64,000 nucleotides of DNA, from contig OX291548.1 in the NCBI GenBank assembly GCA_946406115.1, positions 8,172,373 to 8,236,372 of the forward strand, given 5' to 3'. The position numbers and the translations under genes are program-made. The number at the start of each line of letters is the position of its first letter. Within the stretch, counting starts at the first letter, position 1. This document shows positions 23,566-34,487 of this stretch, piece by piece. The notes under the pieces are model-generated. The model saw only the letters and a list, made by a program, of their open reading frames with translations, was not told the origin of the DNA and searched no databases. Source of the DNA: Apoda limacodes (Eukaryota > Arthropoda > Insecta > Lepidoptera > Limacodidae).

Positions 23566-24006
23566 TAAAAATAAAAATTATAATAGGCGTGGCATTACGG
23601 TTTCCGTCTTACGAATTTCCACGATTAGGACACGTGACCTGACGCGAGTTTATCATTTTTTACCCATACCAAAAAAAGTGCACAACGCCGCTAAAGAAGT
23701 TTTCACTTCAAAAAAATAAAAATTATAATAGGCGTGGCATTACGGTTTCCGTCTTACGAATTTCCACGATTAGGACACGTGACCTGACGCGAGTTTATAA
23801 TTTTTTACCCATACCAAAAAAAGTGCACAACGCCGCTAAAGAAGTTTTCACTTCAAAAAAATAAAAATTATAATAGGCGTGGCATTACGGTTTCCGTCTT
23901 ACGAATTTCCACGATTAAGACACGTGACCTGACGCGAGTTTATAATTTTTTACCCATACCAAAAAAAGTGCACAACGCCGCTAAAGAAGTTTTCACTTCA
24001 AAAATA
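23566..24006. repeat. 145-bp tandem array, three units
   Basis: TAATAGGCGTGGCATTACGG starts at 23,581, 23,726 and 23,871, exactly 145 apart. Units are nearly identical (ATTAGGACACG in units 1 and 2, ATTAAGACACG in unit 3; TATCATT in unit 1, TATAATT in units 2 and 3). Each contains GACACGTGACC, a CACGTG E-box palindrome, and ends AAAGAAGTTTTCACTTCA. The high identity means a recent tandem expansion. Confidence 0.95.
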
Positions 24007-24906
24007 TGTTGATTATTTAAGTGTGTCTTTTACCACTATTATAGAACAGACACAATGTGTTTCGATAATCGCATTTTATGGTCACCATTGTATGTTTGAA
24101 TACACACCGGGACATTCGTTGAACATCGGAATGTTGTATCTACGTCGGGATCTAAAACCCGCGAAAGGCTTCCTTTGTCTGGTATCAATGAAATAAACCT
24201 ATGTACTCGTATTTAACTAGAAGTTTGGATATTTGGTCCTTTTTAGGGTTCCGTATCCAAACTGAGCCGACGGGTCGCGTCGGATTTTTCAACAATCATA
24301 AGGAAAACAAAAATCAAAAATTGAAAGTGACTCCCTAAATACAATTTTTTTTATTATTTACGCTCTATCTAGAAACTGTATTACAAACAAAACACAAACT
24401 TTTAATAATATATAGTAAAAGGCAGTATTAGTATAGTTTTCTTGTAGGCGCCTAGTGTACATACAGTATTTACTAAAACACTCAAACACGACACACATAT
24501 ATACGGACAGCACTTCTTACCCTTTTTTTTAATATTTGTCTTGTTTCCATTAGATTTAAGACAAGAAAAATAAAAAACATACTACAACCCAATAAAAGTC
24601 TGCAAAATAAGACCTAAAATAAGTTTGTTAAGATCAATTCGGTGAGTAATTCAAGTCGCAATAATTATGAAAAAACGTATAGATACATTATAATTCCAAA
24701 GTCTGTTATTAGCAAAAACATACTGCAGTAAAATTTTCTCGATAGAAAGAACTACAAAGTTACCTTCAGTTTTCGCCAATTTTCTTTTTATTTTCATAAC
24801 GGTACATTGAGCTGAAATTTCATTATAATATTGCTTAATACAAAACCTAGGTTTGTTATTAGAAAATTTTCAATACAAATAATAATATTTGAGTTATAAA
24901 TATTTA
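24007..24906. other. no recognisable gene; decayed dispersed-repeat edge at 24,240-24,300
   Basis: CTTTTTAGGGTTCCGTATCC at 24,239 is the end of the GTTCCGTA repeat family, but the rest does not follow. The remainder is AT-rich. Confidence 0.4.
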
Positions 24907-25077
24907 ATGCTTTTCGCTATACTACCTACGCTCATATTCCTCGTTGTGTGCAGAATATGTCTGGCTTTATGCCCCCTCTTAAGGGCTGGGTGTGCTTGTG
25001 CCGAAGTAACAAATTCTCGCTACGATTTACCTAATTACCTGTGTCGTTGCGACCTGTGCCGCCAGATGAAGGGTTAA
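24907..25077 (+). CDS. small cysteine-rich open frame with signal-peptide-like start
   Basis: From ATG at 24,907 the 56 codons read MLFAILPTLIFLVVCRICLA, then LCPLLRAGCACAEV, then NYLCRCDLCRQMKG and stop. The first 20 residues are hydrophobic like a signal peptide or membrane anchor; the rest has seven cysteines, including CAC and CRCDLC. It could be a small secreted peptide or a chance frame in transposon-derived sequence. There is no supporting promoter, intron or homology evidence visible. Confidence 0.2.
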   Translation: MLFAILPTLIFLVVCRICLALCPLLRAGCACAEVTNSRYDLPNYLCRCDLCRQMKG

Positions 25078-25400
25078 GCTTTGCCATTTTATAGGGCTTT
25101 ATTTACTGTAACTAAACATTTATTGGCGTAATTTGTACGGAATTTCAGCCTTTTTAATTAATTTGTAGTCAAAATGGTATTTAAATGTAATTTATGTTAA
25201 ACATTTTTAAAAAGATTTTGTAGTTTAAATGGATTTAGAATTTTCTGATTTGTAATTTCTTTGACTGCGAATTTTATAAAAGAGATATTGAAATATTTAA
25301 GAATTATGATCTACATATATTTAATCTTTTGTTCATGTATTATATTATTATTTCTATAGGTTCTTCGCATATAATTTCTTTTCTAGGATGTACACAAGGA
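25078..25400. other. no recognisable gene
   Basis: AT-rich; nothing recognised. Confidence 0.5.
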
Positions 25401-25694
25401 CTAGCTTTTGCCAGCGTTTCCGCCCACCTTAAATTTGGTTATCGGCGTAGGATTCCTACGGAAACTCCTTGATTATACTAAAAAAGTTTGCTTTAACAAG
25501 CTAAAGCTGTAACATTCATGCATTCAAGTGTAATTCGGTTATAGTTAATCCCGCAGGAACTTTTGAATTCTCCGGATTTAAATGTGTGTGTGTGATCTGT
25601 GCTAAATTTCATTCAGGTCCGTTCAGCCGTTCTGGAGTGATTGAGTAACAAACATACATTTAAACTTTCGCATTTATTATATACCAATTGAAGA
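25401..25694 (-). mobile_element. non-autonomous Helitron, complete
   Basis: On the minus strand it starts A|TCTTCAATTGGTATATAATAA at 25,694, runs through AAATGCGAAAGTTT, the phrase CGGCTGAACGGACCTGAATG, GTATAATCAAGGAGTTTCCG, and ACGCCGATAACCAAATTTAA, and ends GCAAAAGCTAG|T at 25,401. 5'-TC, 3'-CTAG and insertion at A|T are Helitron hallmarks. At 294 bp it has no Rep/helicase and must rely on an autonomous partner. Confidence 0.75.
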
Positions 25695-26035
25695 TAGATT
25701 TAAAAAAAAAGTTATTTGTAATATTTCGATATATTTCATAGTCGTCATCAGTCAATTATATAATGTTAATTAAGAACGATGAATTAATACTAATTATAGA
25801 CTTCGCATCCTTTGTATGGACTCTCAGTGCTCATTTTGGAGATGGCCTTAATTAATGCCATTAAAACATAAAGTTACTTTATTCCTTAACATTATTCCTC
25901 CAATTTCCAAATTTTTTCCTACATTATTTTATATAGTTATAGCCACGATACTTCACACATACACACACACACCCTTGTACATTAGATTTTTTTTAAGTTT
26001 AGGTTAGTTGTTACGTTACTGTTGCATAGCAAAAA
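25695..26035. other. no recognisable gene
   Basis: AT-rich, with a short (CA)n near 25,955-25,970. Confidence 0.5.
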
Positions 26036-26395
26036 TAGTTTTTTTATACCACCAAGGTGGCAAACAAGCTTACGGTCCGCCTGATGGTTAGCGGTCACGC
26101 GTTGCCGACCTTTCAGAAATCTAATAACTTCTTTCTTAAAGAACCCCATACTGTAGTCCTTGCAGAAAACCTTAGCAGGTAGCTCATTTCATAATCCAAG
26201 CGGTCGCGGGAGGAAGTTTCTCTGAAACCGCACTGTACGCGACCATTTCGGTTCTAAAGTGTGAGAATGTATTCCCTGCCGAAGGCGAGCGGTGCGATGG
26301 TAGAAATTAGCCGTGGGCATCATTTGGAACAATTCTTCAGAACCCAACTAAGGTACAAGCGGTAGGACACACACAGGGAGGCAAAGATTGTCACA
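26036..26395 (-). pseudogene. LINE (CR1-like) 3' fragment
   Basis: Minus strand: the tail (AGCTTGTTTGCCACCTTGGT...) lies at 26,042-26,090. The coding end follows at higher coordinates, with words matching FLPRT, LWNELP and the TFYHRTA and LCVFYRLY regions. Sequence such as GAAACCGCACTGTACGCGAC and GGCAAAGATTG is shared with the 20.4-kb copy. It ends abruptly at about 26,392, just before the mariner remnant. Confidence 0.85.
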
Positions 26396-26432
26396 ATTTA
26401 ATTGACTGATGACGAGTTTAAAATATAGTCGA

Positions 26433-27040
26433 TACGTGGGACACTCAGAATGTTTTGAGAAACAAAAAACTGACTTCTATGGAAAGAATATTTTAATTAA
26501 ATCTTTTGAAAGAACTGTATACAAAGTTTCATGCGTTTGAACCAATTTTCGAAACATTTTTTCCAGTCCGCCACAGTCACCTCTTCCACGGCCTTCTAGA
26601 ACGCTGCTAGCGGGTCTTCCGGCGATAAAAACAGTATACCTTTCAGGTGTTTTTTTTATTTTAGGGAATAAAAAGAAGTCACACGGTGCCAGATCAGAAC
26701 TGTAAGGAGGGTGACTTAAGACTCTGACCGGTGTGGTGTCCAGGAAGTCCCTCGTTTAGAACACTGAGTGCGCGTGTGCGTTGTCATGGTGAAGCAGTAC
26801 CCCGCGGAGCCCGATGTTCGGTCGCTTGTTGCTCATTGCAGACAAAACTTCTGGCAGGCATTTTGTGGTATACCATTCGGAGTTGATGCGGCTTTGGTCT
26901 CGTAATGGAATTGAAACCAGAATCTTGTGAACGCTTCCCGAAGCAATCTGCAGTGTATGCTGAATCTCTTCATACGTAATTCGCCTGTGTTCTTGAATTT
27001 TTTTTTACAGCCAGCACACTTTCTTCCGTAAATATTGCAA
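26433..27040 (-). pseudogene. mariner transposase remnant with internal deletion, copy 1
   Basis: On the minus strand the reading is: NTRRITYEEIQHTL-like and IASGSVHKIL (second helix-turn-helix of a mariner DNA-binding domain), then directly SIPLRDQSRINSEWYTTKCL, MSNKRPNIGLRGVLLHHDNA, and HPPYSSDLAPCDFFLFPK. The D of HHDNA and the D of LAPCD are 34 residues apart, the D,D(34)D spacing of true mariner elements. The region between HKIL and SIPLRD, which should hold the first catalytic Asp, is deleted. A stop interrupts after HSVF. The outer end TACGTGGGACACTCAGAATG at 26,433 matches copy 2, giving the terminal repeat and a TA target. The enzyme cannot be active. Confidence 0.9.
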
Positions 27041-27235
27041 AAATTGATGGGCTACGGTAATTACACAAATGTCCATGAGCTACGGTAACTAAACAAAATA
27101 TTACAAACGTCCAAACAAAGTACATAAAACATTGTCTGAATACAAAATATCTTATACATCATATATTATAGTATATGAAGGAATATTATGTAGTTTGGTA
27201 TAGAAACTACTATATTGCAAGAAACATTTTTTCAG
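27041..27235. other. AT-rich spacer
   Basis: The phrase GAGCTACGGTAACTAAACAAAAT repeats an earlier GGGCTACGGTAATTACACAAAT nearby; probably the decayed other end of the mariner copy. Confidence 0.4.
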
Positions 27236-27515
27236 TTATTTTTAGGGTTCTGTACCCAAAGGGTAATAAGCATATTACTAAGACTCTGCTGTCCGTCCGT
27301 CCGTCCAGGCTGCATCTCATTAACCATGATAGTTGACAGTTTCACAGAAGATGTATTTCTGTTGCCACTATAACAACTAATACTAAAAAACAGAATAAAA
27401 TAAATATCTATTTAAAAGGAGCTCCCATACAACAAACGTGTTTTTTTTGCCTTTTTATAGAAAGTACGGAACCCTTCGTGCGGGAGTCCGACTCGCACTT
27501 GGCCGATTTTTTGTC
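27236..27515 (+). repeat. dispersed repeat with GTTCCGTA ends
   Basis: Begins TTTTTAGGGTTCTGTACCC and ends AGTACGGAACCCTTCGTGCG, GAGTCCGACTCGCACTTGGC, CGATTTTTT. Internal words ATGTATTTCTGTTGCCACTA and CCCATACAACAAACGTG also occur in copies at 34.0-34.5 kb and 52.4-52.7 kb. The ends are inverted (GGGTTCCGTACC against GGTACGGAACCC). This is a very common lepidopteran repeat; no protein is encoded. Confidence 0.85.
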
Positions 27516-28094
27516 TTACTTAAAATTACCTTAAATTAATTTCAGATTTCGCAGTGTAAAGTGTTATTTCACTCTGAAGTGTAATCAAACTGGTCTTAAA
27601 ACTCATGTAGATAACATGACACATAGGTTATCATATTTTTAATGGTTTCTTTAAACATGGATCAAATAAATAACGAAACTATACTCATTCTTATGTAAAA
27701 TTTCGAAATACTATTTGATTTTAATATAACACTTACAACACTTAAATATGCGTCGATTTACAATATAAATTTATCTCTGTGTAGACATAAAAAAAACACT
27801 ATATGCCTGAGGAAGCGATTTAAAAATAGATTAAAAAACGAATGGACGGGCGTGATGAAGAAGACAAGCTGCTACGGGTTAAAATTATGTCTCATAACTG
27901 GATAGATAATAACATGGTTCTTTCACATCCTCTTAGTGATGATCTATTTGTTCGGTGTCACTTTTTTTTGTTTAATTTTTTTCTTACAGTACACTCGACT
28001 GATTACTGTGTGACTTGTCGTAAATATATGTTTATGATAAAATGTATATATTAAAATCACTCAAAAACATCTAAACCACATTTTGAAAGAAATT
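27516..28094. other. no recognisable gene
   Basis: A 70-codon frame at 27,842-28,054 (DGRDEEDKLLRVKIMSHNWI) has no recognisable motif. Confidence 0.45.
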
Positions 28095-28205
28095 AGTAAC
28101 CACTGAGGTTGTGTAACGCTAGTGCGTGTCCCGGCGACGGTCCTAAGTTTGATGCCCAGTAGGGGCAACTAAAAATTTCAATTTGTATATTGTTATTATT
28201 ACCCA
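28095..28205 (+). mobile_element. decayed tRNA-derived SINE head
   Basis: CGCTAGTGCGTGTCCCGGCG, then GTCCTAAGTTTGATGCCCAG and TAGGGGCAACTA look like a tRNA-type promoter: the TTTGATGCC resembles a B box (GGTTCGANNCC) with one mutation. The following AT-rich tail fits a SINE. The A box is unclear. Confidence 0.4.
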
Positions 28206-29365
28206 CAAAAAATAATTTGTTAGCTATGGTTTATAACTATTTTTTTCTATTGTAGGTATCTATCTATCTTATTTATGACAAAATCTTTTTTAGTTTGAAG
28301 TCTATAAATTAAATAGAGCAAAAAATTTAGTTTCGGATGTCAGGTGTTGTGTTATAATTGCATTAAAAAAATCTGTTGCGCTCCATTAACCTAGAACCAT
28401 AGGCAATTATCAATTAATCTAGTCCTTCAGTTAAATAAAGTGTTAGCGAGTAACATGATTTTTCGTGTTAGGTTTCATATATACTAGCATTTACTCGTAA
28501 AGTATCAGTAGCTTGAAAATTTTTAGTATATACGAATACCTTCGCAAAGTATAACTATCTAAATATACGTATTATTACGTACTGTATTAAAATGTACTGA
28601 CAACATGTTGACAACATAGTCCCCAAGATACGAACGAACATGATCATGAACAAAAATGATAGGAAACAAACTTGTTAATGTCACCAATGCATAATCATAA
28701 TTTGCTGTTAAATTATTTCTTTAATAATAATATGTCCACATGTATTGAGTGTCTGAATAATAGAGTTGATTCCCACATCCGTTTCTGTACTCCTAGACAC
28801 GCGCCTTTTAATATCCACGTCGTGATCTCACAATCCTATTGTTAACCCTAGCCCTAACAAAGGAGCAGAAATACAAAGGAATAAAGTAACAACCCTGTTT
28901 CAAATAACTTTCAATATTTATTCTTTTGTCACAGGAAAAGTTTGAATGTCAATGCAACAATTTTAAGCTGCAGTTTCAATGTCTTAGGTTGCTGTGCTTG
29001 AGAACAACAAAACACTTATGTGAATAAGTAAGTAGCTTCATAAAATAACAAATTATATACATGTTGAAGACAAGCTCTATAGATTATAGAATCAAAACAT
29101 TCAATACTAAAGATTTTAAAAATATATATATCCTTATGTTTAATTTAATTTCAAGACTTTTGTTATTGAATCACGGTATCGAGCTTTAGTTTTTAAGTAG
29201 GTACCAACCTTGTGTATACAGAGGTCTACATGCCATAATTAAAGTTTCTTGGGCCAGAGATTTGAGCTCAGATTGAGTGATGCGAGTGGAGTATAGCGCA
29301 CTCTGGTGTTCTAACAAAAAAGTTTCTTAAGGTTTTGCTCTCTTTGCATACTCCGTTGTATTTAC
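28206..29365. other. no recognisable gene
   Basis: AT-rich; nothing recognised. Confidence 0.5.
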
Positions 29366-29791
29366 ACTAGTATTATAAAGAGGAAATTTTTGATTGTTTG
29401 TTTGTATTGAATAGGCTCTGAAACTACTTTACCGATATGACAAATTCTTTTACCATAAGAAGGCAACATTATCCCTGATGAACATTGGCTACTTTTAACT
29501 GTGGGAAAATGCTTCATTCTTACGGGAAAACGGGTAATAGGACAACGGGTAGTAAGAATTACCCTTCCGTACTTATCTTTATCACATGGCTGAACCAATT
29601 GGATTGAAATTTTATATAGGTATTTCGATAGTTTCCCAGATGATTAAAAAATACAATTGGACCCGGTAGGTGGCGCTGCTGTCGGTATGTCAACTACTAA
29701 ACGGCTTGACCGAATGGGTTGAAATTTTGTATGTGTATTTCCATGGTTTCACAGACACGAATTAATTATGCCTACCTAATCTATCTTTCTA
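29366..29791 (+). repeat. dispersed Helitron-like repeat
   Basis: Starts near ACTAGTATTATAAAGAGGAA, the usual opening of lepidopteran Helitron-like repeats, and contains AACCAATTGGATTGAAATTT and ACCCGGTAGGTGGCGCTG, the latter shared with 35,740. The phrase TTGAAATTTTGTATGTGTAT repeats TTGAAATTTTATATAGGTAT, a partial internal duplication. The 3' end cannot be fixed. Confidence 0.5.
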
Positions 29792-29916
29792 TCTATGCTA
29801 ATATTATAATGAGGAAATATTTGATTGTTTTTTTTTTTCTATAATTGAGGAGTTGCCGCAAGAACCCTACGCCGATAACCAAATTTAGGGCAGAGGAAGC
29901 CGCTGGCAGAAGCTAG
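29792..29916 (+). mobile_element. short non-autonomous Helitron
   Basis: Starts A|TCTATGCTAATATTATAATG and ends GAAGCCGCTGGCAGAAGCTAG|T. The segment ACGCCGATAACCAAATTTAG just before the end matches the minus-strand Helitron at 25,401-25,694. At 125 bp it is an internally deleted copy. Confidence 0.65.
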
Positions 29917-29957
29917 TATTACATAATACTATTTCACTGGATTACAATTGAAACGGG

Positions 29958-30190
29958 TCGTGTTTTTCTAACAGTCCTGGCGAAGCCGAGCCAATGGAGC
30001 AGACGTGTCCCAGAAAGGTTACCAACTATCGGAAAGCGAAACATGGAACACCTTCCAGCTCAAAAGACACTAAGAGGTAGACCGGTATCCCGTAGTAGCT
30101 AGATATGAAAGGAACAAACACCGTGATAAATGGGACGCCATGAGGAGGCCTATGCCAAACAGTTGTCCAAAAAAGAGAATGATATAATTA
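29958..30190 (+). pseudogene. RTE-type LINE C-terminal relic
   Basis: One frame reads MEQTCPRKVTNYRKAKHGTP, parallel to LEQTCPRVETAYQKAKRGSA in the copy at 31.2 kb, and the end (KWDAM, then EEAYAKQL-like codons in a shifted frame) matches the usual KWRAIEEAYVQQW finish of RTE proteins. It is very decayed. Confidence 0.6.
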
Positions 30191-30348
30191 ATATTTTATT
30201 AATAAGATCATTAATGTTTGTTAGGTGTTTTCGGTAAGATAAAAAAAGTAGTCAACCATTTGTTTACCTTTGAGATTTCAATATCTATGTTTAATATTCA
30301 TGACTGGGCAGTTATTTGAAAGCTAATAATATACCTATAATATATCTA

Positions 30349-30765
30349 TACAGGGTGAAAACGCTAATTGATCTCACTGGATCATTTTTAAACCATACAC
30401 GACATCGAAATAGTGAGTGACTGAAAGTGTTTCACGAGCTATATCAATTGTGGTCGGTAGTGGATTACAAAATAAACTGTATCTATCCGAAAAATTAATG
30501 TTTTCAGCTTCCATGCATTCAGTATGCTGACATGAAGTGAGATATTTTATTTACTTAAAAAGATACCATGCAGTTATTTATATCTGTATCAACAATTGTG
30601 ATAGCTATTAGATACACGTGTCTCCGCTCCACGTGCTTACACTCTTCTTTGCTATTATAAAAGCGTAACTAAATAAACCGAAATGATTAAAAACCGATTT
30701 AACTAAAAATATTAAAAGAGAAATGGCGCCAAAAAAATAACTACTATTTTGTCTACTACAAAAGT
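30349..30765. mobile_element. terminal-inverted-repeat DNA element, left part, split by an RTE
   Basis: Starts TACAGGGTGAAAACGCTAAT then TGATCTCACTGG. This matches the terminal repeat of the element at 42,514-43,770. Later words (GTGATAGCTATTAGATACAC; AAATGGCGCCAAAAAA) match 43,350-43,500 of that copy. The element resumes after the RTE insertion at 31,448. Its right terminal repeat was not found. Confidence 0.7.
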
Positions 30766-31447
30766 CATGCTCAACCAACACGTCGTGCCAATGCCAGTAT
30801 ACGTCGCGGGTACCTAACTCGAAGTTTTCCAGGATTATGTGAACCTTGGACAGAAAATCCAATTGGGCCGCAAACAATTTTGAGAAGGAAGCCGACAGGA
30901 GGATCCAGCTAGGGTAGCTAGACTGTCTGCATTTGGTAAACTTCGTCAAGTCTTCACGTCGCCTATACCGCAAAGTCTGAACACGAAAGTCTTTGACCAG
31001 TGCGTCCTACCAGTCATGACTTACGCCGCCGAAACATGGACACTTAAGCAGGGCTGGTCCACAAGTTCAAGGTCGCACAGCGCGCAATGGAGCGAGCTAC
31101 GCTCGGAGTGTCTCTATGGGATCGAATCCGAAATGAGGACATCTGGAAGAGTACCAAAGTTACCGACGTAGCTCGCAGAATTAGCAAGCTGAAGTGGCAG
31201 TGTGCTGGCCACGTCTGTCAGAGGCCCGATGGCTTGGAGCAGACGTGTCCTAGAGTAGAGACCGCGTACCAGAAGGCGAAGCGTGGTTCTGCCCCGTGGA
31301 CCGACGACATTGAAAAGGTGGCTGGTGGTGGCTGGTGGTGGCTGGATGCGGAAGGCATAGAGGACCGGAAGAAATGGCGCGCCATAGAGGAGGCTTATGT
31401 CCAGCAGTGGACCAATATGAGCTGATATAATAATGATAATAATGAAA
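30766..31447 (+). pseudogene. 5'-truncated RTE-type LINE insertion with target duplication
   Basis: Encodes the C-terminal quarter of an RTE protein: VMLNQHVVPMPVYVAGT, VNLGQKIQLGRKQF, then (after frameshifts) QRAMERATLGVSLWDRIRNE, VARRISKLKWQCAGHV and KKWRAIEEAYVQQWTNMS, ending in TGA at 31,423-31,425. A short TAATGATAATAATG tail follows, a typical RTE 3' end. AAAAGT occurs at both edges (30,760-30,765 and 31,448-31,453). The uninterrupted relative at about 43,520 has a single ATAAAAGTTTTG, so AAAAGT is the target duplication. A tandem GGTGGCTGGTGGTGGCTGG run inside is a local expansion. Confidence 0.9.
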
Positions 31448-31527
31448 AAAAGTTTTGTGTTTTTAATATAGTAATGATGGCGTATTCTAATGTTGAAAAA
31501 AGAGTTAAAGTGCAATTATTCTAATAC
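31448..31527. mobile_element. terminal-inverted-repeat DNA element, right part
   Basis: AATATAGTAATGATGGCGTA then TTCTAATGTTGA matches 43,550-43,580 (AATTTAGTAATGATGGCGTA). It ends about 75 bases later, so the right side of this copy is truncated. Confidence 0.7.
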
Positions 31528-33765
31528 ACACATAAAGACTAGACCGTATACAGGGAATCGTGAGTGACTAAGTTAATTCTTTTATTTATTTATACACATA
31601 TGCATAAATTTATAATACAAACAATGTAATGTATTATTGAAATGTTTTAATATTATTTTAAACTGTAACTCAACATCAAACGGTCCAGTTAACTCTGGCA
31701 ACTTTGGACAAAGTTCGTCCCAGTTTCAGACTGTGAAGTTACCCTCAAGCTATTTAAACAACTATTGTTTACAAAACAGACTATGACTGTTGAATAATAA
31801 AATTGTGTTATAATCGTGTATTGTAGTTTTTGGTGTAAAACAAATGTTTGTGTACACAACAAAATATATACATATACATTGAAACATGAGAAAAAAAACC
31901 CAAATTTGTAATATATAATTATTTAGCGTTATTATTTATACAAAAAATTAAATAATTATTGATTTATCGTTTTAAACAAAAACATGAAAAACCCAACAGA
32001 CTTAATCAGACCTGACTAAAAAATAAAAAAATAAGCCCTCAAAGAAAATTATTATTTTCTTCGATCTTACTGAAGTTTTTTTAATGCAATCAAAAACAGT
32101 TCCCAAGAGATTAATAATATTTCAACTTTAATAACCCTACGTGAAAACAAAGTAGCAAACCTTAGCTAGTACATTATTCGCACAACTGCATGTCGCACAC
32201 GCATTAATTAAGGGTTCCGTAGAATGAGAATTATTTAAAATATAAAAAAAATGTACACCAATTTTAATTAAAATAATTTTCATTGAAAGTATTTTAAGTC
32301 TCTATTATCTTAATTTCTGTTTTTAGATTTTTAGAAAACGCGGTATAAAAGTTAGAGGAGATCAAAGATTCAGAGTCTTTTTCATACAAAATGTTTTTTA
32401 TCATTACAAAGCTTTCCACCAATGCAATATAAGTTTCATATCACTTTTTATAATCAAGCTTCATTTTCGAAACTTTTAAACATTTAAATAATTTACAATA
32501 TGCATGGTACATTTTACTATTTTCTAAGAAAATAAGTAATTTTTCTCAAAATAAGTACAACATCAGTACCTGTAACGCAACTTAATACTGTGTGTGTGTC
32601 CGATATGAAGGTACTTGGCCAGTCTTTATTTGCAAATAAAATTACTGACTTATTGCTCAGAAATCATTTTTAAATATCAAGGTGTCTACCACACCATTTC
32701 TCTTTTTCTTAGCAATAACACCAATTTGAATAAACTTGGAAAGCCAAATACTATTTTAATATGTACAAAAATGTATCAAAATCGCTAGAGCTATTTTCTA
32801 AAAAATGATTCTATATAATACATAGTTCGCACTTTAGGAGCTGTGTTTGTACATATTTCAAAAAAAAAATTGCTCGTTTAAAGAACAGGATAGAATTTGT
32901 TACTTCACTGACGAGCAAAAATAGCTAGTGGACTGAAAAGTACACTTACATAGACGACAATATTTTCTAAACAACTCATAATAACTCTATGAAGTCAAAG
33001 AAACATCGAAGCGCATTTAATAACTTATTTAATTATTAATGTGTAAAATAAAGTTATTTTTAATTTAATATACTTTTTGTTCCATGAAGCTGTCTTTACT
33101 AGTTTATGAAATATCGTTGTTTATGTAGGTAACTAGTTATTTTTATATACCCATAATCCGTATAGAAGTGATTCAACAGATCTTAATACTTCTGTCCTTA
33201 CCCTTAACGTAAATATAGAATCGTCTTGAAGTTTATTATCGTGTTTACAAATTAACACCTAATTTAACCGCTGAGACCGTTCGATGATATCTTTAATAAG
33301 TTATTTCCACAGCTACTAAAAGGACGTACAGTGCTCGATGTTGCCAACAACATAACTCTTATCAGTTGTTTTTCAAATTATTCTCCAGTAACATTTTGTA
33401 CAATTAAGAACATAAATTATGCAGAACCTAGTAAGTACCGTCGTAGAAAATTTTTAATTGATGAAAGGAAGCTGTTCACAAAAACTTTCATTAAGGGGTA
33501 TATAGCAGCTAACTGGCGCCGCTATTAGATATTCTCAATTTTCTCTTTGTAGAACACGAATTTCTAAAATCCAAATGTTGGAAATATAAAACTAGTCATA
33601 AGCTATTTTTAGAAAGTTTTACATGGTTTCTAAATAATATCTGTGAGTTTTATTTGGCATTTCTGCTAAAAGTGGCCGTTTGAAAGGCTCTTTAAAAACA
33701 GCAAAAAAGGCCCTTAAGATGTTCAAAAAAATTACAAAAAAATCTCGTATCTCGTTTTATATATA
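31528..33765. other. no recognisable gene
   Basis: AT-rich. A short AGGGTTCCGTAG at 32,212 is an isolated end of the GTTCCGTA family. A 65-codon frame at 33,331-33,528 has no motif. Confidence 0.45.
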
Positions 33766-34019
33766 TTACTAACTTATTTAATTTATTATATGCACTGTAT
33801 CTTTGTTATTGACCTATTCTACAGCTTGATGTTATATAAGTATCGTACTACTAGAGCCGACAAGTACGAAATCTTCAAAGATTTTATCTATTACTTACTT
33901 GTTTAATTTATTATATGCACTGTATCTTTGTTATTGATCTATTTTACAGCTTGATGTTATATGAGTATCGTACTACTAGAGTAAAAAAAATTCAAATCTC
34001 CAAAGATTTTATTATTTTA
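33766..34019. repeat. 125-bp tandem repeat, units 1 and 2
   Basis: TGCACTGTATCTTTGTTATT occurs at 33,791 and 33,916, 125 apart; both units continue with ACAGCTTGATGTTATAT, GTATCGTACTACTAGAG and end near TCAAAGATTTTAT. A third unit lies at 34,488-34,595 after an inserted repeat. Confidence 0.9.
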
Positions 34020-34024
34020 GTCAA

Positions 34025-34487
34025 GGTACTTTTAAAGGGTTTCGTACCCGAAGGGTACAAAACGGGACACTATAACTAAGACTTTGCTGACCGTCCGTCT
34101 GTCACCAGGCTCTATCTCACGAACCATGATAGTTGAAATTATCACAAAAGATGTATGTCTGTTGCCGCTATAACAACAAATACTAAAAAACAGAATGAAA
34201 AAGGGGGCTCCCATACAACAAACGTGATTTTTTTGCTCGATTTTCCTCGAAATTGATATCGGCAACAGCTTAAAATATTCGCAAAATATTCAGTTATATA
34301 GTCAATTAAATAAAAAAGTGCAGTGGCACTCGGGGCCGGCCGCGGTAAAGCTATTGAATAGCTTAAAAAAAACAAATATTTAAGGGGGACTCCCATACAA
34401 CAAACATGATTTATTTGTCGTTTTTATAGATAATGGTACGTAACCCTTCGTGCGCGAGTCTGACTCGCACTTGGCTGGTTTTTTTAA
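34025..34487 (+). repeat. dispersed repeat with GTTCCGTA ends, internally duplicated
   Basis: Begins TTTAAAGGGTTTCGTACCCG and ends ACCCTTCGTGCGCGAGTCTG, ACTCGCACTTGGCTGG, T-run. The block GGGGGCTCCCATACAACAAA appears at 34,203 and again as GGGGGACTCCCATACAACAA at 34,384. Between them is about 150 bases not seen in the other copies, including GCACTCGGGGCCGGCCGCGG. So this copy either carries an insertion with duplication or is two partial copies joined. It splits the 125-bp array. Confidence 0.85.

Noticed and set aside
30608..30973. 121-codon minus-strand frame
   Set aside because: It lies across the TIR-element / RTE junction, antisense to RTE coding sequence.
34032..34396. Two minus-strand frames of 77 and 84 codons
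   Set aside because: They run through the GTTCCGTA dispersed repeat, which is non-coding in its other copies.
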